64,000 nt of DNA from Epiperipatus broadwayi. Its lineage: Eukaryota; Onychophora; Udeonychophora; Euonychophora; Peripatidae. Under the pieces are notes generated by a model. That model ran no database searches, was not told the origin of the DNA, and saw only the letters and a program-made list of their open reading frames with translations. Location: contig JAQFVV010006221.1 of assembly GCA_028023455.1 (NCBI GenBank), positions 5,189,011-5,253,010 on the forward strand, written 5' to 3'. Below are positions 35,438 through 47,160 of the stretch, in pieces. The number at the start of each line of letters is the position of its first letter. Position 1 is the first letter of the stretch. The position numbers and the translations under genes were made by a program.

Positions 35438-36041
35438 AACAAGACATTTATTTTATATAGCGCAATGTTTTGATAAACTCTTAATACCAATAAGCTAATG
35501 CACATGCACTTTGTAGATGTCACTATATAAGTGAATACTCCTACTTTTTCAAACACAAGATAAAGTCTTTGGGAAAAGATAGAATGAATTCATCTATCTT
35601 TTCGACCCAAACATATATGTATGGGCAAATCTTAAGTGTTTGAAAATGAGATCGTGAAGTTGTTAATTGATCACTTTAAATTACTTTTTTACTATGTGAA
35701 TGAATGATGCTTGTGAAATTTCTAGAATTTACGATACGTCATTCGTGCTATATAAAATAAATGTCTTGTTTACATATGTTTAATTTAATAAGAATGATGT
35801 ATAGTAAATTCTAGAAATGTCACAAGCATCATTCATTCACGTAGTAAAAAAGTAATTTAAAGTGATCAATTAACAACTTCACTCTCTCATTTTCAAACAC
35901 TTAAGATTTGCCCATACATATACATTTGGGTCGAAAAAATAGATGAATTTATTCTATCTTTTCCCAAAGACTTTATCTTGTGTTTGAAAAAGTGGGAGTA
36001 TTCATTTATATAGTGACATCTACAAAGCACATGTGTGTTAG
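35438..36041. mobile_element. head-to-head inverted pair of the ~333-bp element
   Basis: CTTAACACAGTTA and CTTAACACAGCTA (35425-35437, 36042-36054; one mismatch in 13) flank 604 bp made of one unit and its inverted copy, centred near 35775. Unit blocks GATAGAATGAATTCATCTATC, ATGTATGGGCAAATCTTAAG and CACTTTAAATTAC are those of the array at 47752-49123. Both outer ends carry the TTCATTTATATAGTGACATC-type block. It lies in a PTTG1IP intron. Confidence 0.8.
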
Positions 36042-36189
36042 CTTAACACAGCTAATAAATGTCATAAAAGCAGAATTTGAAATGAAATTATGTTAATTTG
36101 ATATCATAGTCAATGTATAATAACTGTAGTATATTTACTAATCTTTTATAAATGTAGATGCAATGATTTTTTATTTTTCTGGATGGATT

Positions 36190-36465
36190 GCTCATTTAAA
36201 TCTGAATTTTTCACTCTCAAAATTGTTGGAATGAATATGGTTTTTTTCTGATGATCTGAACTGACTGATAAGCACAATATGTATATTGGAGATCATTTAT
36301 CTTTTTCACATGTGTGTGGTCAGGTTTATTGGTTTTATGAAATGGAGTGGATAACTGAAGAGCTTAAAATTCTGTGTTTAAATCCCCTGTAATTACATCT
36401 AAACTCCAAGCATATAAATTATACTTGTATTCAAATATTCATTGTTTTAAATATGTATCATGAGG
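36190..36465 (+). repeat. SINE-like repeat, third copy
   Basis: It contains ATATTGGAGATCATTTATC, TTTTTCACATGTGTG, ATGGAGTGGATAACTGAAGAG and a B-box-like TGTTTAAATCCCC, in the same order as the reverse strand of 925-1105. Its 3' part matches 1410-1490. It abuts the RTE copy that follows. Confidence 0.5.
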
Positions 36466-36469
36466 CTTT

Positions 36470-39430
36470 AGAAAGGAGTTTGTAGTTAATTGAAAGGAGA
36501 CCCTTTGATATTTCTTTAAGATCTTAAAAGAATCAAGCATGGCAAATTCTTAATTTTCACTTCATATGTTCTTGTTATTGCAGCTGCTATTATTATCTGA
36601 TTATTCATGTAGTATACAAACATGAATGGATTGCACACTAACAAGCAACAATCAGCATAATGAGTTTATTGGCTTTTTACCTCTGAGTTTAAGATCCAGA
36701 AACACTATGGTCTTTCTTTTTAGTTGTCTGTTAATGTTAAACTGGAATATCACTTGATATTTTCTTGAAGGCAGCATGAATATGTATGCCTTTTTTTTTT
36801 AATAGAGATTTACATCCATGATAGACAAAAGTAAATTATGGCCCTTATTCCCAGTGTCTCTAATCAAGACTGCAGTCGGTGGCAGGAAGCATAGAATGCC
36901 AAGAATCCTCTGATTGTGAAGCCAGACTATCATTCGATGATGATATTTTTACTTAGGTATCTACAACTTCTGATTACTTTCAAATAAAGGAAGATTGCCC
37001 AAATTGGAAAAATAATTATCCAATATTAAATGGGACATTGTTGGACTTTGTTAAGTAAGAAAGAAACTTGAAGAGACAATTGATATAAAAAGTGAACACA
37101 TACTATACTACATACAGCAGAAATATTTGAAGTACAAGTGGAGTAGGATTCATTATAAATAAATAGTGGAAGAACAATATTGTGAAAATTAATGGCTATC
37201 AGATAGAGTATTAAGATTAGTTATTCAATTTAATCAAAATTGCCAAATGCAGATAATTCAGGTTTATGCCCAATAATTCTCAATGTGATGAAGAAGTAGA
37301 TGTTTTTTATACAGATGTACAAAAGGCTTTTGATCAGACCAAACATTTCAAAGTTGTTATGGGAGTCTTTAATGTTGCAATTGGTAAATGATTGAAAAAT
37401 GAAAGTGCTATAGGAAAATTTAGTTGTGGTGATAGAAATGAGAGAGAATGCAGAGTTATGGAATTAAAAGAAAAACTATATATTATATGGATTCTTTGAG
37501 AAAAATACTAATTGGAAATGGACACAGGAACATCCAAATGAGATACAACAGAACTGGATTATTATTTTAATAACAGAAAATATATATTTCAAGATTGTAA
37601 TATTCTTAATAAATTCAACACAGGAAATGAGATCATTATTAATGAGATGTAAGATACATGTTAATGCAAACTAGAGGTTCCTAATCTTTAGAAATATTCT
37701 AATGAATTTAAATTAGAACTTGCAAATCATTCAAAATATTAACATATTTTGAAAATGGTTCAGATTTCAATGAAATCAATAAAAAAATAACTGATACACT
37801 ATTAAGAACTACAACAAAGATTGCTGATAAAAAAGCAACATTTCTATTAAGATAGTACAGTTTTGGGGGGAAAGAAGTAATGTGAAAATATATAAAAATG
37901 ATCCATTAAGAAGGATTGAATATTTAAAATTTTGTAAAATAATATGAAAAAGAGTTAATAACAATATAAGAAAATATAATTGGAAATTAGCAAAGAAAGC
38001 TATTGGTAAAAAACTTATTTCTACTATAAAAAAAATGTAAATATTATTAAAGAGAGAGCTGACATCATGAAATGTGTGAAAGAGTTGAACAAGAACAATT
38101 ACTACATGTGGATCACCCAGCATTTTAAATGAAGGGAATGACTTAACCAATCTTTTATCAGTTCTATGCAAAATTTTTACAAGATAATTACAACTCATCT
38201 ATAGCCAACTGGATTTTAGCCATTGAAAAGAATAGGATGGATTTAAAAGTGGTTTTTGTAAGTGGATCATAGCCGTGTATTGAGATAAGTTATAGAACTG
38301 ACCAATTAGTATGAGTTACTTTGGATTTGTAGTTTATGAAAAGGACATTGATTCTACAAATATTTCTTCAATGATGAAGATATTGAATCATCAAGATATA
38401 GACCTAGGATATTATCATATTTTGAATTATGGTGGTATACAAAAGGACGACTCCATATCTTCAAAACTTTTTATGGCAGTTTTACAAGAAATATTTGGTG
38501 GATTAAAATGAAAAGCTAAGAGTAAAAATAAATGGAGATTGTTTAAGTCATCTAAATTTTGCAAGTAAGGTGATTATTTTTGAAAATAATACTTCAGAAT
38601 TTCTGAAAAAGTTGCAAGAATTATAAGTTGAAATTATAAATTTATTTAAACGTACATTGATTACGTAAGTAATATTTACTAAGGCTGTAGAGGTCCCTAA
38701 TATCGCATTTTTACACACATATTCTTGAGGTTACAGCCTTAGTAAGAATTATAAGATAAAAGTAAGATGACTACAGATAACTGCCAAAAAGTCTAAATAA
38801 TGTTTAAGGGATTTTCTCAAAGAAAATAAAGATTGATAATGATGAACTAAAAAGTAAACAGCTATAAATATCTTGGTTAGATTAGTAATACAAATGGAAA
38901 CATAATAGATGAAATTAATTATAAAACTAAGCTTGTATGCATTGCCTTTGGTAGAAATAACTTAATTATAGAAGGAAATATGCTGATGTGTTTGAGAAGA
39001 AAAGTTTTTAATAAATTGTTTTACTAGTTCTTACTTATGGATGTGAGACTTGGACAATCGACAGAGAAGCATTATAGAGACTTCAAACTGTTCAACGAAG
39101 TATAAGAAAATGTATGTTAGAAGTAGTAAGAAGGCATCAAAAAGAAAATATGTGGGTAAGAGAAGCAGGTATTGCTGTTAGCATTGATAGAATTAAGGGA
39201 TTTTAATGGAAATTGTCTGGATATATTGCTAGAAGACATGTTAATAAATAAACTGAATTTCAAGAGATTGTAAAAGACTTAGAAAGAAACCATATATGAG
39301 ATGGATGAAATAAAGAAGAGTGCAAAGTATGATATGAGTAAGAAAGGCTGGAAATCAGGAAAGCTGGATTAAATATGGAGATATTTTTAATTTGCTGTAG
39401 AATGGTCATGATTGAAATTAATGATGTGTA
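36470..39430 (+). pseudogene. RTE-like LINE copy, full-length outline, heavily mutated
   Basis: It has the 5' region with CTTTTTACCTCTGAGTTTAAG (about 36675), endonuclease traces (CAGATAATTCAGGTTTATGCC, GTTATGGGAGTCTTTAATG for MGDFN, GATGTACAAAAGGCTTTTGA), then RT traces (GGACGACTCCATATCTTCAAA) and a C-terminus with CTTATGGATGTGAGACTTGG (about 39032). The order matches the 2-5 kb element throughout, in opposite orientation. Numerous stops and indels inactivate it. A 116-bp insertion at 38628-38743 interrupts the RT part. Confidence 0.8.
38628..38743. mobile_element. 116-bp insertion with 12-bp target duplication
   Basis: AAGAATTATAAG occurs at 38616-38627 and 38744-38755, bracketing a segment that has no counterpart in other RTE copies. 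It contains the inverted pair TTACTAAGGCTGTA (38676-38689) and TACAGCCTTAGTAA (38732-38745). The duplication length fits the retro-insertions elsewhere here. The family is unknown. Confidence 0.65.
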
Positions 39431-40974
39431 TCTGTGCTACACTAAAAATGAAGTAAGAGAAATATTACAAATAGTATTCCAATTTAGATATACAAATATG
39501 TGATATAATTGAAATGATGAATAAAACCAAATAAAAAATATGCGAAAATAGAAGTGAAATACTTTTTTTTTTTAATTTTTCAAAAATTCTAAAACCACAT
39601 TATAAAATTCATAATTATCAAAAAAACAATGTTTTATTTTATTATATGATGAACAATTTATAACTTTGAACTTACAAAATAACAATATTACTTTACTATC
39701 CTTTAATAAAATAAATGTAGCAATTTTTAAAATTTCTATTTATACTTTTACTTTTTAATTAATTCTACAAAAGTATTATTTCATTTGTCTTGCTATTTAA
39801 AAGGAAAAAAACCTAAACTTCTGCAACTATTTAGAAACTACAGTTTATACAGAATATATCTGAAAAAGATTGTATAAAGTATTTGGAAATTTAGAATCAA
39901 AACAAATATTTTGAATTTGTAATCGATCTGAATCAGTATTAAAAATAATGTGTATATAGATGAACAAGAATTAACATCTCCAAATCTTTTACGCTATATA
40001 ACATATTTTAGAATATAATTTCTAGTCAATATTAAACTTGTTAAAATTATTTTAGAATATTTGTATTAAAAATCATTTAATTAAATAGTGCTTACATTTA
40101 TTCTTATTATAAAGGGGAAAGATTTATATTTTATGGTGTAACCTAGCTGTTTAAATCCATAATAATTACAATTTTATTACAAATGAATATATTGACAAAT
40201 AAAAAAAATACTTCTAATAATTAATTTTTAGATCATTAAACAATTTTTTAGAAACCCTCTTCTTTACAGGTAAAAAAGTTATTGCTTTTTAAAATTAGAT
40301 TTAAATTGAATGTTTGTCTGAAGGTTCGTAATTTCATTTTACTAGTAGTTAGTTGTTAAGACTATTTTCATTATCTACTTGAATTGTCACATGTTTTTAA
40401 AAAAATTCAATCTTTATTTATTTTTAACTGCAGTCAAATTTTATAATACCTTAAATTTAATATTTACAAATCTAAAAATTACTATTTCATTTTCTGTATG
40501 GAACTGTCATAAGTTAATCCAACAACATCTGAAGAAAATAGTATTACTTGCAGTGCTGTCTTCTAAACCAATCTGTGTTATTATTAATAATTGGTATAGT
40601 TTGGAATTTTTGTAAAATCATTTAACCATTCATCTAGATGATTGAAATAGTTTAAATTTAAATTGCTTTCAATTTAATTAGACTATAAAAAATAAACACT
40701 GTCTGGGATAAATAGTAAGAAAACATTTATCGTTTACATCTAAAAAAAGCAATCTTTTTTTTTTTTTAAATGATGCAAACTTTTATTTTGAAAAATTTAA
40801 ACTATCTTTCATATTTTATGCTGTTAAAAGTTTTAAGTAGTTCGAAGTAGAATATTTCATTCACTATTTGTGTCATATAATGTATGCTTTATAACATGTT
40901 TTTCTATTTGTTATTTATTATCAGAATGTTACAAAAAAAATTTTATTATATAATCCACATTTATTATTTTGTAG
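39431..40974. other. PTTG1IP intron, no recognised element
   Basis: AT-rich intron. Short open frames (for example 40379-40615) have no conserved features. It ends with the acceptor TATTTTGTAG. Confidence 0.5.
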
Positions 40975-41040
40975 TTACGCAGAGGAAGATGCTAAAGTGG
41001 AACGTGAAAAGGAAGAGCGAAGAATTAAAAATGAAGAAAA
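40975..41040 (+). CDS. PTTG1IP: PTTG1IP homologue, exon of cytosolic coiled coil
   Basis: The 66-nt exon lies between TTTTGTAG and GTAAGT, phase 2 to phase 2. It begins by completing Arg (CG + T) and reads YAEEDAKVEREKEERRIKNE then EK. The charged EREERRI heptad-like stretch corresponds to the juxtamembrane coiled coil of PTTG1IP. The small size and exact phase on both sides argue strongly for a real exon. It is followed by the largest intron of the window (about 16.5 kb), which holds the LTR element and the esterase-type LINE. Confidence 0.92.
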
Positions 41041-41583
41041 GTAAGTTTTTATATTTGAAATGGATTATCATTTGATTGATATTAACTTTCACCTCTTCTA
41101 ATTTGGGGGGTGGGGGGTATTTTAAAAATGTATGGTTTGTTTGAAAATTCGTATATTGTCAGGTATTAACAGAGAAAATTGAGTATAAATCTATATCACA
41201 GAACAAACAAATCTGAATACATTACTAAAATAGTTTACAAGCAAAATAGATATTGCCAATGATATAACAAAAGATTGGGTATTATTTACAGATCTGTTTA
41301 ATTGATTCTTTGGAATATTATTTGAAATTGGACTTCTTTGTTTTATAAAATAGGTCAATATTCTTAGTGATATATATTTGATAATCAATAAAAATATTTA
41401 TTTGCTCATTAAAATTATTAAAAGTGAATATGTATATATACTATCAGAAGTTAAAGAAATGGGGAAGTTAGAGATATAGTTATCATGAGTACATAAAAAA
41501 ATCAAAATTTATAACATAATAGATATGAGGGTTGGTTTTTTATTTTATTTAAACCAAGTAATAAAAATTAAAATTTTTAAAAC

Positions 41584-42180
41584 TGTAATATCCGTACTTA
41601 CGACAGTGTCAATGTTATATCTGCCAGTCATAATGTGCGGTCAGCTAATAACGTTATACAATTCCCACGCTGTTCTTTTCTAATGAGTGCTCTCCAACGA
41701 ATGATCTATTCCGCAACGAATGCCTCTACTGTGCAACTAATGCTCTGCTCTGCAACTAATGCTTCTCCTCTGCAACGAATGCTTCTACTGTCTGCTGTGG
41801 TCTCTTTCAGCTGCACCCGTGGACTCCATTTCCACTGGGCACTGGACATTAACCGCCAGCACTCGCGAGATATCTCTACTGCTGTTAAACAGACGTCTAC
41901 TCTCTGCTGCACTCTATATTACACTGCCCTAGTTGTTCAGTCTTATGATCGCTCTCTGACCTCACCCACAATCAATCAGTACACCGACCAATACGGTAAG
42001 GTCTCTTATCTAGAAATATTTGCAATCAGCAAATATCTCTTAGAATTATCGACCGCCATTGCGTCAATGCACTAATTAAATTCCCCAGCTATCAGAGCGC
42101 GATCTAAAAACAACAACTCGAATAAATTCTAGTTTTTTCTGGAGTGCACAAAAATGTCTGCCATTTTTACAAACACTACA
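41584..42180 (-). repeat. LTR (3' LTR of minus-strand element)
   Basis: 597 bp, TGTAAT...ACTACA as written on the plus strand. It is preceded by AAAAC and adjoined by the polypurine tract. Confidence 0.9.
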
Positions 42181-42462
42181 CTCCTCCCTCCACTCCAGAA
42201 AAACCCTTGTTGATTCCTATTCCTTGGTGTTGCTTTTCTCTTGCTACTTTTCTGTTATTTCACTTAGAAATATAACGATTTAACTCCTGCTGAAACTTTT
42301 TCGCCAATTACGTTCAATGGTGACTGCGCAAAGCGTGGTGGAACTCAGCTTCCGATGTTACTTGCACAAACGTTTTATTTCCAAACTTTCACCGATGTTT
42401 CCTCACATAAACTCCAACGAAAACTTTAGCCATTCACAGGTTCAAATTGCGACTGCGCCATT

Positions 42463-43078
42463 GTAATATCCGCACTTACTATAGTGCCAATGTTATATCT
42501 GCCAGTCATAATGTGCAGTCAGCTAATAACGTTATACAATTCCCACACTGTTCTTTTCTAATGAGTGCTCTCCAACGAATGATCTATTCCGCAACGAATG
42601 CCTCTACTGTGCAACTAATGCTCTGCTCTGCAACTAATGCTTCTCCTCTGCAACTAATGCTTCTCCTCTGCAACGAATGCTTCTACTCTCTGCTGTGGTC
42701 TCTTTCAGCTACACCCGTGGACTCCATTTCCACTGGGCGCTGGACATTAGCCGCCAGCACTCGCGAGATATCTCTACTGCTGTTAAACAGACGTCTACTC
42801 TCTGCTGCACTCTATATTACACTGCCCTAGTTGTTCAGTCTTATGATCGCTCTCTGACCACACCCACAATCAATCAGTACACCGACCAATACGGTAAGGT
42901 CTCTTATCTAGAAATATTTGCAATCAGCAAATATCTCTTAGAATTATCGACCGCCATTGCGTCAGTGCACTAATTAAATTCCTCAGCTATCAGAGCGCGA
43001 TCTAAAAACAACAACTCGAATAAATTCTAGTTTTTTCTGGAGTGCACAAAAATGTCTGCCATTTTTACAAACACTACA
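42463..43078 (-). repeat. LTR (5' LTR of minus-strand element)
   Basis: 616 bp, near-identical to the other LTR apart from an additional internal 20-bp repeat unit around 42640-42680. It is followed by AAAAC. Confidence 0.9.
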
Positions 43079-43083
43079 AAAAC

Positions 43084-45035
43084 TTCATCCGTATTAATAA
43101 TATAAGAATAATGTATTCATTTTAGTTTCATTTATTGTAACATATTTAATATTTTGTAGAATATAAAGATATGTTGTTGTTTTTTTAAATGTTGAGTTGT
43201 TTTATATTAGTATTTAAAATCTTTGTGATTATATTTTTCTGCCGAGTTTTTTTTTTTTATGTTTTGCATCATTATTCAAATCCAAAGATAAAACCATGAA
43301 TAAGAAATTATAGGTTAAATCAAATATGTTTTGTTTGTGTTCAGTATTATTTTGGTTCTGTTAGTTCTAAATATGTCAGTTGTTCATATTCCCATTACTA
43401 TCTTTGTCGTATTGTGGTTCTTTTGTAGGCTTGTCAACAATGCTCAATATTTGGAGAAAAGTCATCAGGATTTGAAGCTTATGATTGATTAGGAAAAATA
43501 TCATTGTGATTAATAGGCTATATAGGAATCATGTAAAGGGAGATTATTTTTTTATTTGTAATTATTTGCAGATAATATCTCAACATTAAACGTCATTAAC
43601 TATATGGCATTCTTTTTATTTCAAAAAGAGATGCCTTTTTTGTTTTTTTGAATAAATAAGATCATTGAAAATTCTGATGTCATGATTTGTGAAACAGAAA
43701 ATCTAATGAATATTTAGTTGTAATTTAAGCTTTAGTGACCAAATATTAATGAATATAAGCATTTCTGGCCTGAATGAATACGCATAATCAATTGGTGTAT
43801 CCATATTGGCACTTACATTTTGACATGAATTTTTTTCATAAATGAATCAACCAGTACTAACTTAATTGGCAACAGGAAGAATGAATGAGATCTTCCCACT
43901 GTCATGATGCATCATAAGCTTCAGGCATTGACATTAATATTCACGTGGCTGCTCCTCTAAAAAAATACATTTCATTTACTAAAATTTTTACTTTGAAAAC
44001 ATGAATATAAGACTTGTAACTACTTTTATTTATAATAAAAAAACAAAAAATTGAAATGGGGAATTTTTCTTATATCCCAATGCTCCAATCTGTCAGAATT
44101 ATACATTACTTTTGATAATTCATGTATTATGGAGATCTGCATTTAATGTGAAGGTAAAAATCACCAGGGTAACCCATATCATAGAAAAAAACTTAAATTT
44201 ATAAATAACAATTTAGGAATCTCATAAAGTTTAATACACTGTGAATAAAGTGGAATTAGGGTGCAGTAGACATGATCTATCCTTGAAATCATAATACCCA
44301 AGAACTGATTGTAATAGATGAGAGTTTACAATCTTAATTTGAAAATAAGTCACTAAAAATGTTTTATAAGAGCAAATCCTAAAATTAGTAGCAGGATGGG
44401 ATTTAATACCATTGTATAATACCTAATGTTAAATTTAGTTTAGCTGGATGTAATCAAAGAAAATATGAACTCTATATAATAGATTAAAAGAATGATTTAA
44501 GAAAAATCATTTATTAACACTCAATAATCACCAATTTATATTTGAGAGATATTTTTTATATATTATGATTAATTTTATTATTGTTAATATTTATTTGTTT
44601 TGTTTTTTATTTGAATATTTGATGTATAATTATAAATAATAATAAACATTTTTGAAAAACAAAATTTAATTTATTTATCTTAAAAAAATTTTAATGGGAA
44701 AAAAAACTTATGATCATTTTATCCTTTTTGAGCATATATAACATCTTAGGAACAGTTCATCAAGAAGTATTGTCTTTTATAGATTTAATTTTAACCAGCT
44801 TCAAAAATAATTATATGATAGATTATGCATTATTTACATATTTTCCATATTAAAATAATATAAGAGTTATAGCTTTAATTAACTTTACAGTTCTTTCTCT
44901 AGAATTACTTTCTCTAAATTATATTTAGAACTAATAATCAATCTGATTGATTTTATATTAGTCTCAGAATTTATATATTGTAATGGTCAGCCAAGTTTTA
45001 TTTAACACCAAATGGTGCCACCAGACTTATAGTCT
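43084..45035. other. PTTG1IP intron, no recognised element
   Basis: AT-rich sequence. An exon-like stretch after an AG at 43430 (LVNNAQYLEKSHQDLKLMID) is short and unsupported, see rejected items. Confidence 0.45.
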
Positions 45036-45675
45036 AATTTAAAGAAAAAGTCAAGAGAAATGGAGGAAAATGAAGTTATGGAAAATAGAATAAAGTATGT
45101 ATTTAGTGAAATGACAAGAGATATGGATGATAAATAAGTAGGACAATGGAGATAATTAGCCAAAAAATAAATAGGTAAAGGATTTAGAAGTAAAATTTAA
45201 ATCGTTGTAGATGAAGTGTGAGCAGATCAAGGAATTAATGAATACAAATGATAAGAAAGACTAGATAGGAAGTCCAGAAGGTTAAAGAGAATGTTACAGA
45301 TGAAGTAGGGAAAATAAGCTATGAGACAGTATTGATAAAAGACTCACTAATTAGAGGATGTGGAGATGTAATTACTAGGGAAAATAGAAATAGGTCTACA
45401 AGAATATGTTTGCCTGGAGCTAGAATTAGGAATGTTACAGATAAGGTAAAGAAACGAGGGATTAGAGATGTTTAATATTATGGTAGGGACAAATAATTTG
45501 TCAGAGCCATCGGAGAGAGTAATAGATGAGTACAAAGAATTGATTAATAATTTGAATAAGATTAAAGGAAGAGTAGGAATAGTTGGATTATTATCAAGAT
45601 TCAACAATAGGTATATGTTAGATAGGGCATGTTCTATAAATGAGAGATCGAAAAAATTATACGAGAAAAATGTTT

Positions 45676-46228
45676 AAACAGGCAAAAACTCTCCATATAG
45701 TAGTGCCACCTTGTGCTAACCAGAGTAATCAATGGATGCCAGAAGACTTGTGCATAAAATCCCTATCTAGTGCCTACTCATCCAATATCACCAGACTAGT
45801 TTCTGGCTTATGGCCTTCATCAGTGCGGAACCTTGGATCTGAGAGCACTGCACCTAGATCTTAGGATCTAATGCAACCCTCCAGCAGCCACCTTTTATCT
45901 GTACTTCACTACAAAACTATGAGAATGAAATTGAAAACACAATAATATTTTCAATCTAAGCTCAATAGCTTATATAGTCTAGTCATATGGGTCTGAACTC
46001 AATTCAGCACCCATACATTTTGGTGACTTTGGTTCTTTAACAACCATAGCCACCATTATCCTATTAGGCAGGATTGATGATAAACCACTAAACATCACAT
46101 GATCCCATCTAATGCTAGCATATAACTGTTAGTAAACAGGCAAAAACTCTCCATATAGTAGTGCCATCTTGTGCTAACCAGAGTAATCAATGGATGCCAG
46201 AAGGCTTGTGCATAAATGATCATGTGAT
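45676..46228 (-). mobile_element. hammerhead-bearing tandem element, family A
   Basis: It inserted inside the esterase segment of the LINE. The unit starting AAACAGGCAAAAACTCTCC is present at 45676 and again, partial, at 46134, a 458-bp period. The block ends with TGATCATGTGAT (46217-46228), which matches the opposite-strand 3' end seen in the 61.7-kb copy. The insertion is therefore a long inverted tandem piece plus a short sense tail. The ribozyme lies on the minus strand (45780-45838). An internal block CATATGGGTCTGAACTCAATT is shared with family B (CATATGGGACTGAACTAAGTT). The flanking duplication is short or unclear (AATGTT). Confidence 0.8.
45780..45838 (-). ncRNA. type I hammerhead ribozyme (family A)
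   Basis: On the minus strand CTGATGA (plus 45817-45823) is followed by a stem II hairpin GGC-CATAA-GCC, GAAAC (45799-45803), then TA and GTC (45794-45796) with cleavage expected after C. Helix III is the self-complementary ACTAGT, as in hammerheads that act as dimers. Stem I has an outer arm ATCCAA/TTGGAT (45833-45838 with 45780-45785) and an inner arm CCGCA/TGGTG with mismatches; the related 61.8-kb copy has TGGGG, giving a better ancestral pairing. An A/A mismatch opens stem II. All invariant core residues (CUGANGA, GAAA, UH) are present. Confidence 0.72.
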
Positions 46229-46569
46229 ATAATGTTGTTTGTGGATGTATGGGATTTTTTATTAGTGATAGGAAATTATATAGTAAAGATGGATTTCACT
46301 TAGCAAAATAAAGAAGTGAAGCATTAGGGGGTTTGTTTTATAAAAAATATTATAGTTTGGGAAACTTATAAAGGAGGATGGTGTTTTAAATTACAGTATT
46401 ATCAATAATAAGAAGACTGGATGGCATGTAAGAAATAAAGGATAGCTGATTCGCTATAAATATAGATATGGAGAGGGAATGGATCTGTAAAATTAATGAT
46501 AAACAAGCTAATTACAAGTGTAATAGAGAAGAAAGAGTCAAAAGAATTTATAAAAGGGTAATAATAAAA

Positions 46570-47160
46570 AAAGAAATTGTTAAAATTGGATATTTGAATA
46601 TGTAAGATGGTATAAGACTAGAAAAGTGACTGGAATTAGTGGAAACACATCTAAGAGAAGAAGAACCTATACTGGAAGATTTAGTATGGCAGGATATAAA
46701 TAGAAAAGAAAAAGAAAAAATGAGTGATGCTATAGGGTTAGGAAAACAAGAATGGATGGTGGCTATAGTCTATGTAGCTACTGGAGATAGTTAAACTATA
46801 ATGGAGTGGAACAGTAGTATATATAAATGCCTAGTTAAGGATATACAGAGTTTCAAAAAAAAGGGGGAAGAAAATAATGGTGATAGGGGATATAAATGGG
46901 TATATTGAAGAAATTGATGAGGTGGATAACAAGAATGGACAGGTTTTAAAAAAACTTTTATCAGAGAATGAATTTGAGCATTAGAAATGTATCAAATATT
47001 TATGAGGGACAATACACATGGTCTAGAAATAATATATTTCACACAATAGATTATGTATTAGTAGAGCAAGAGGGAATGAATAAAGCACGGAAAATTAAAG
47101 GTTGATAATGAAGCGAGAATATATAAGAGTGATCATAATTTCTTTATAATAGAAATGGGT
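46570..47160 (+). pseudogene. endonuclease domain of the esterase-type LINE
   Basis: Traces in shifting frames are KIGYLNM.DGI (N-terminal N), EWMVAIVYVATGDS (the Y-A block), KKMVIGDINGYI (GD-N block, about 46885) and near the end YEGQYTWSRNN plus IDYVLVEQEG. The final YKSDHNFF (SDH, about 47130) completes the EEP endonuclease order. Stops make it inactive. Confidence 0.65.

Larger units (their letters stand above)
41584..43078 (-). mobile_element. short LTR retrotransposon (TRIM type), complete
   Basis: Two direct terminal repeats (41584-42180, 597 bp; 42463-43078, 616 bp) enclose only 282 bp. The flanking 5-bp duplication is AAAAC (41579-41583, 43079-43083). On the minus strand each LTR runs TGTAGTG...TTACA. 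A purine tract GTGGAGGGAGGAG (complement of 42181-42193) sits directly before the 3' LTR, and TGGCGCAGTCGC (complement of 42450-42461) beside the 5' LTR is a plausible tRNA primer site. The LTRs differ mainly by one extra copy of a ~20-bp CTCTGCAACTAATGCTTCTC unit and a modest number of substitutions, so insertion is fairly recent. The interior encodes no gag or pol. Open frames across the LTRs are fortuitous. Confidence 0.9.
45330..46370 (+). pseudogene. esterase-like (SGNH) domain of LINE, interrupted
   Basis: VLIKDSLIRGCGDVI (KDS in place of the GDS nucleophile block), RICLPGARIRNVTDKVKK, then after a +1 shift MFNIMVGTNNLSEPSERVID (block III-like GTNN) and RACSINERSKKLYEKNV. After the nested insertion the frame resumes with VDVWDFFISDRKLYSKDGFH then LAK (D..H of the last block). 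The usual GDS, GTND and D..H order of SGNH hydrolases is thus preserved. The role of the domain in LINEs is uncertain, with membrane or lipid interaction proposed. Confidence 0.7.

Noticed and set aside
41635-42075. 146-codon open frame (and a 127-codon frame at 42447-42830)
   Set aside because: Both lie within the two LTRs of the TRIM element, translate the tandem CTCTGCAACTAATGCTTCTC-like units, and share no similarity to gag, pol or host proteins.
43430-43492. Exon-like stretch after an AG, reading LVNNAQYLEKSHQDLKLMID then stop
   Set aside because: Does not match PTTG1IP, has no donor, and the surrounding DNA shows no other coding evidence.
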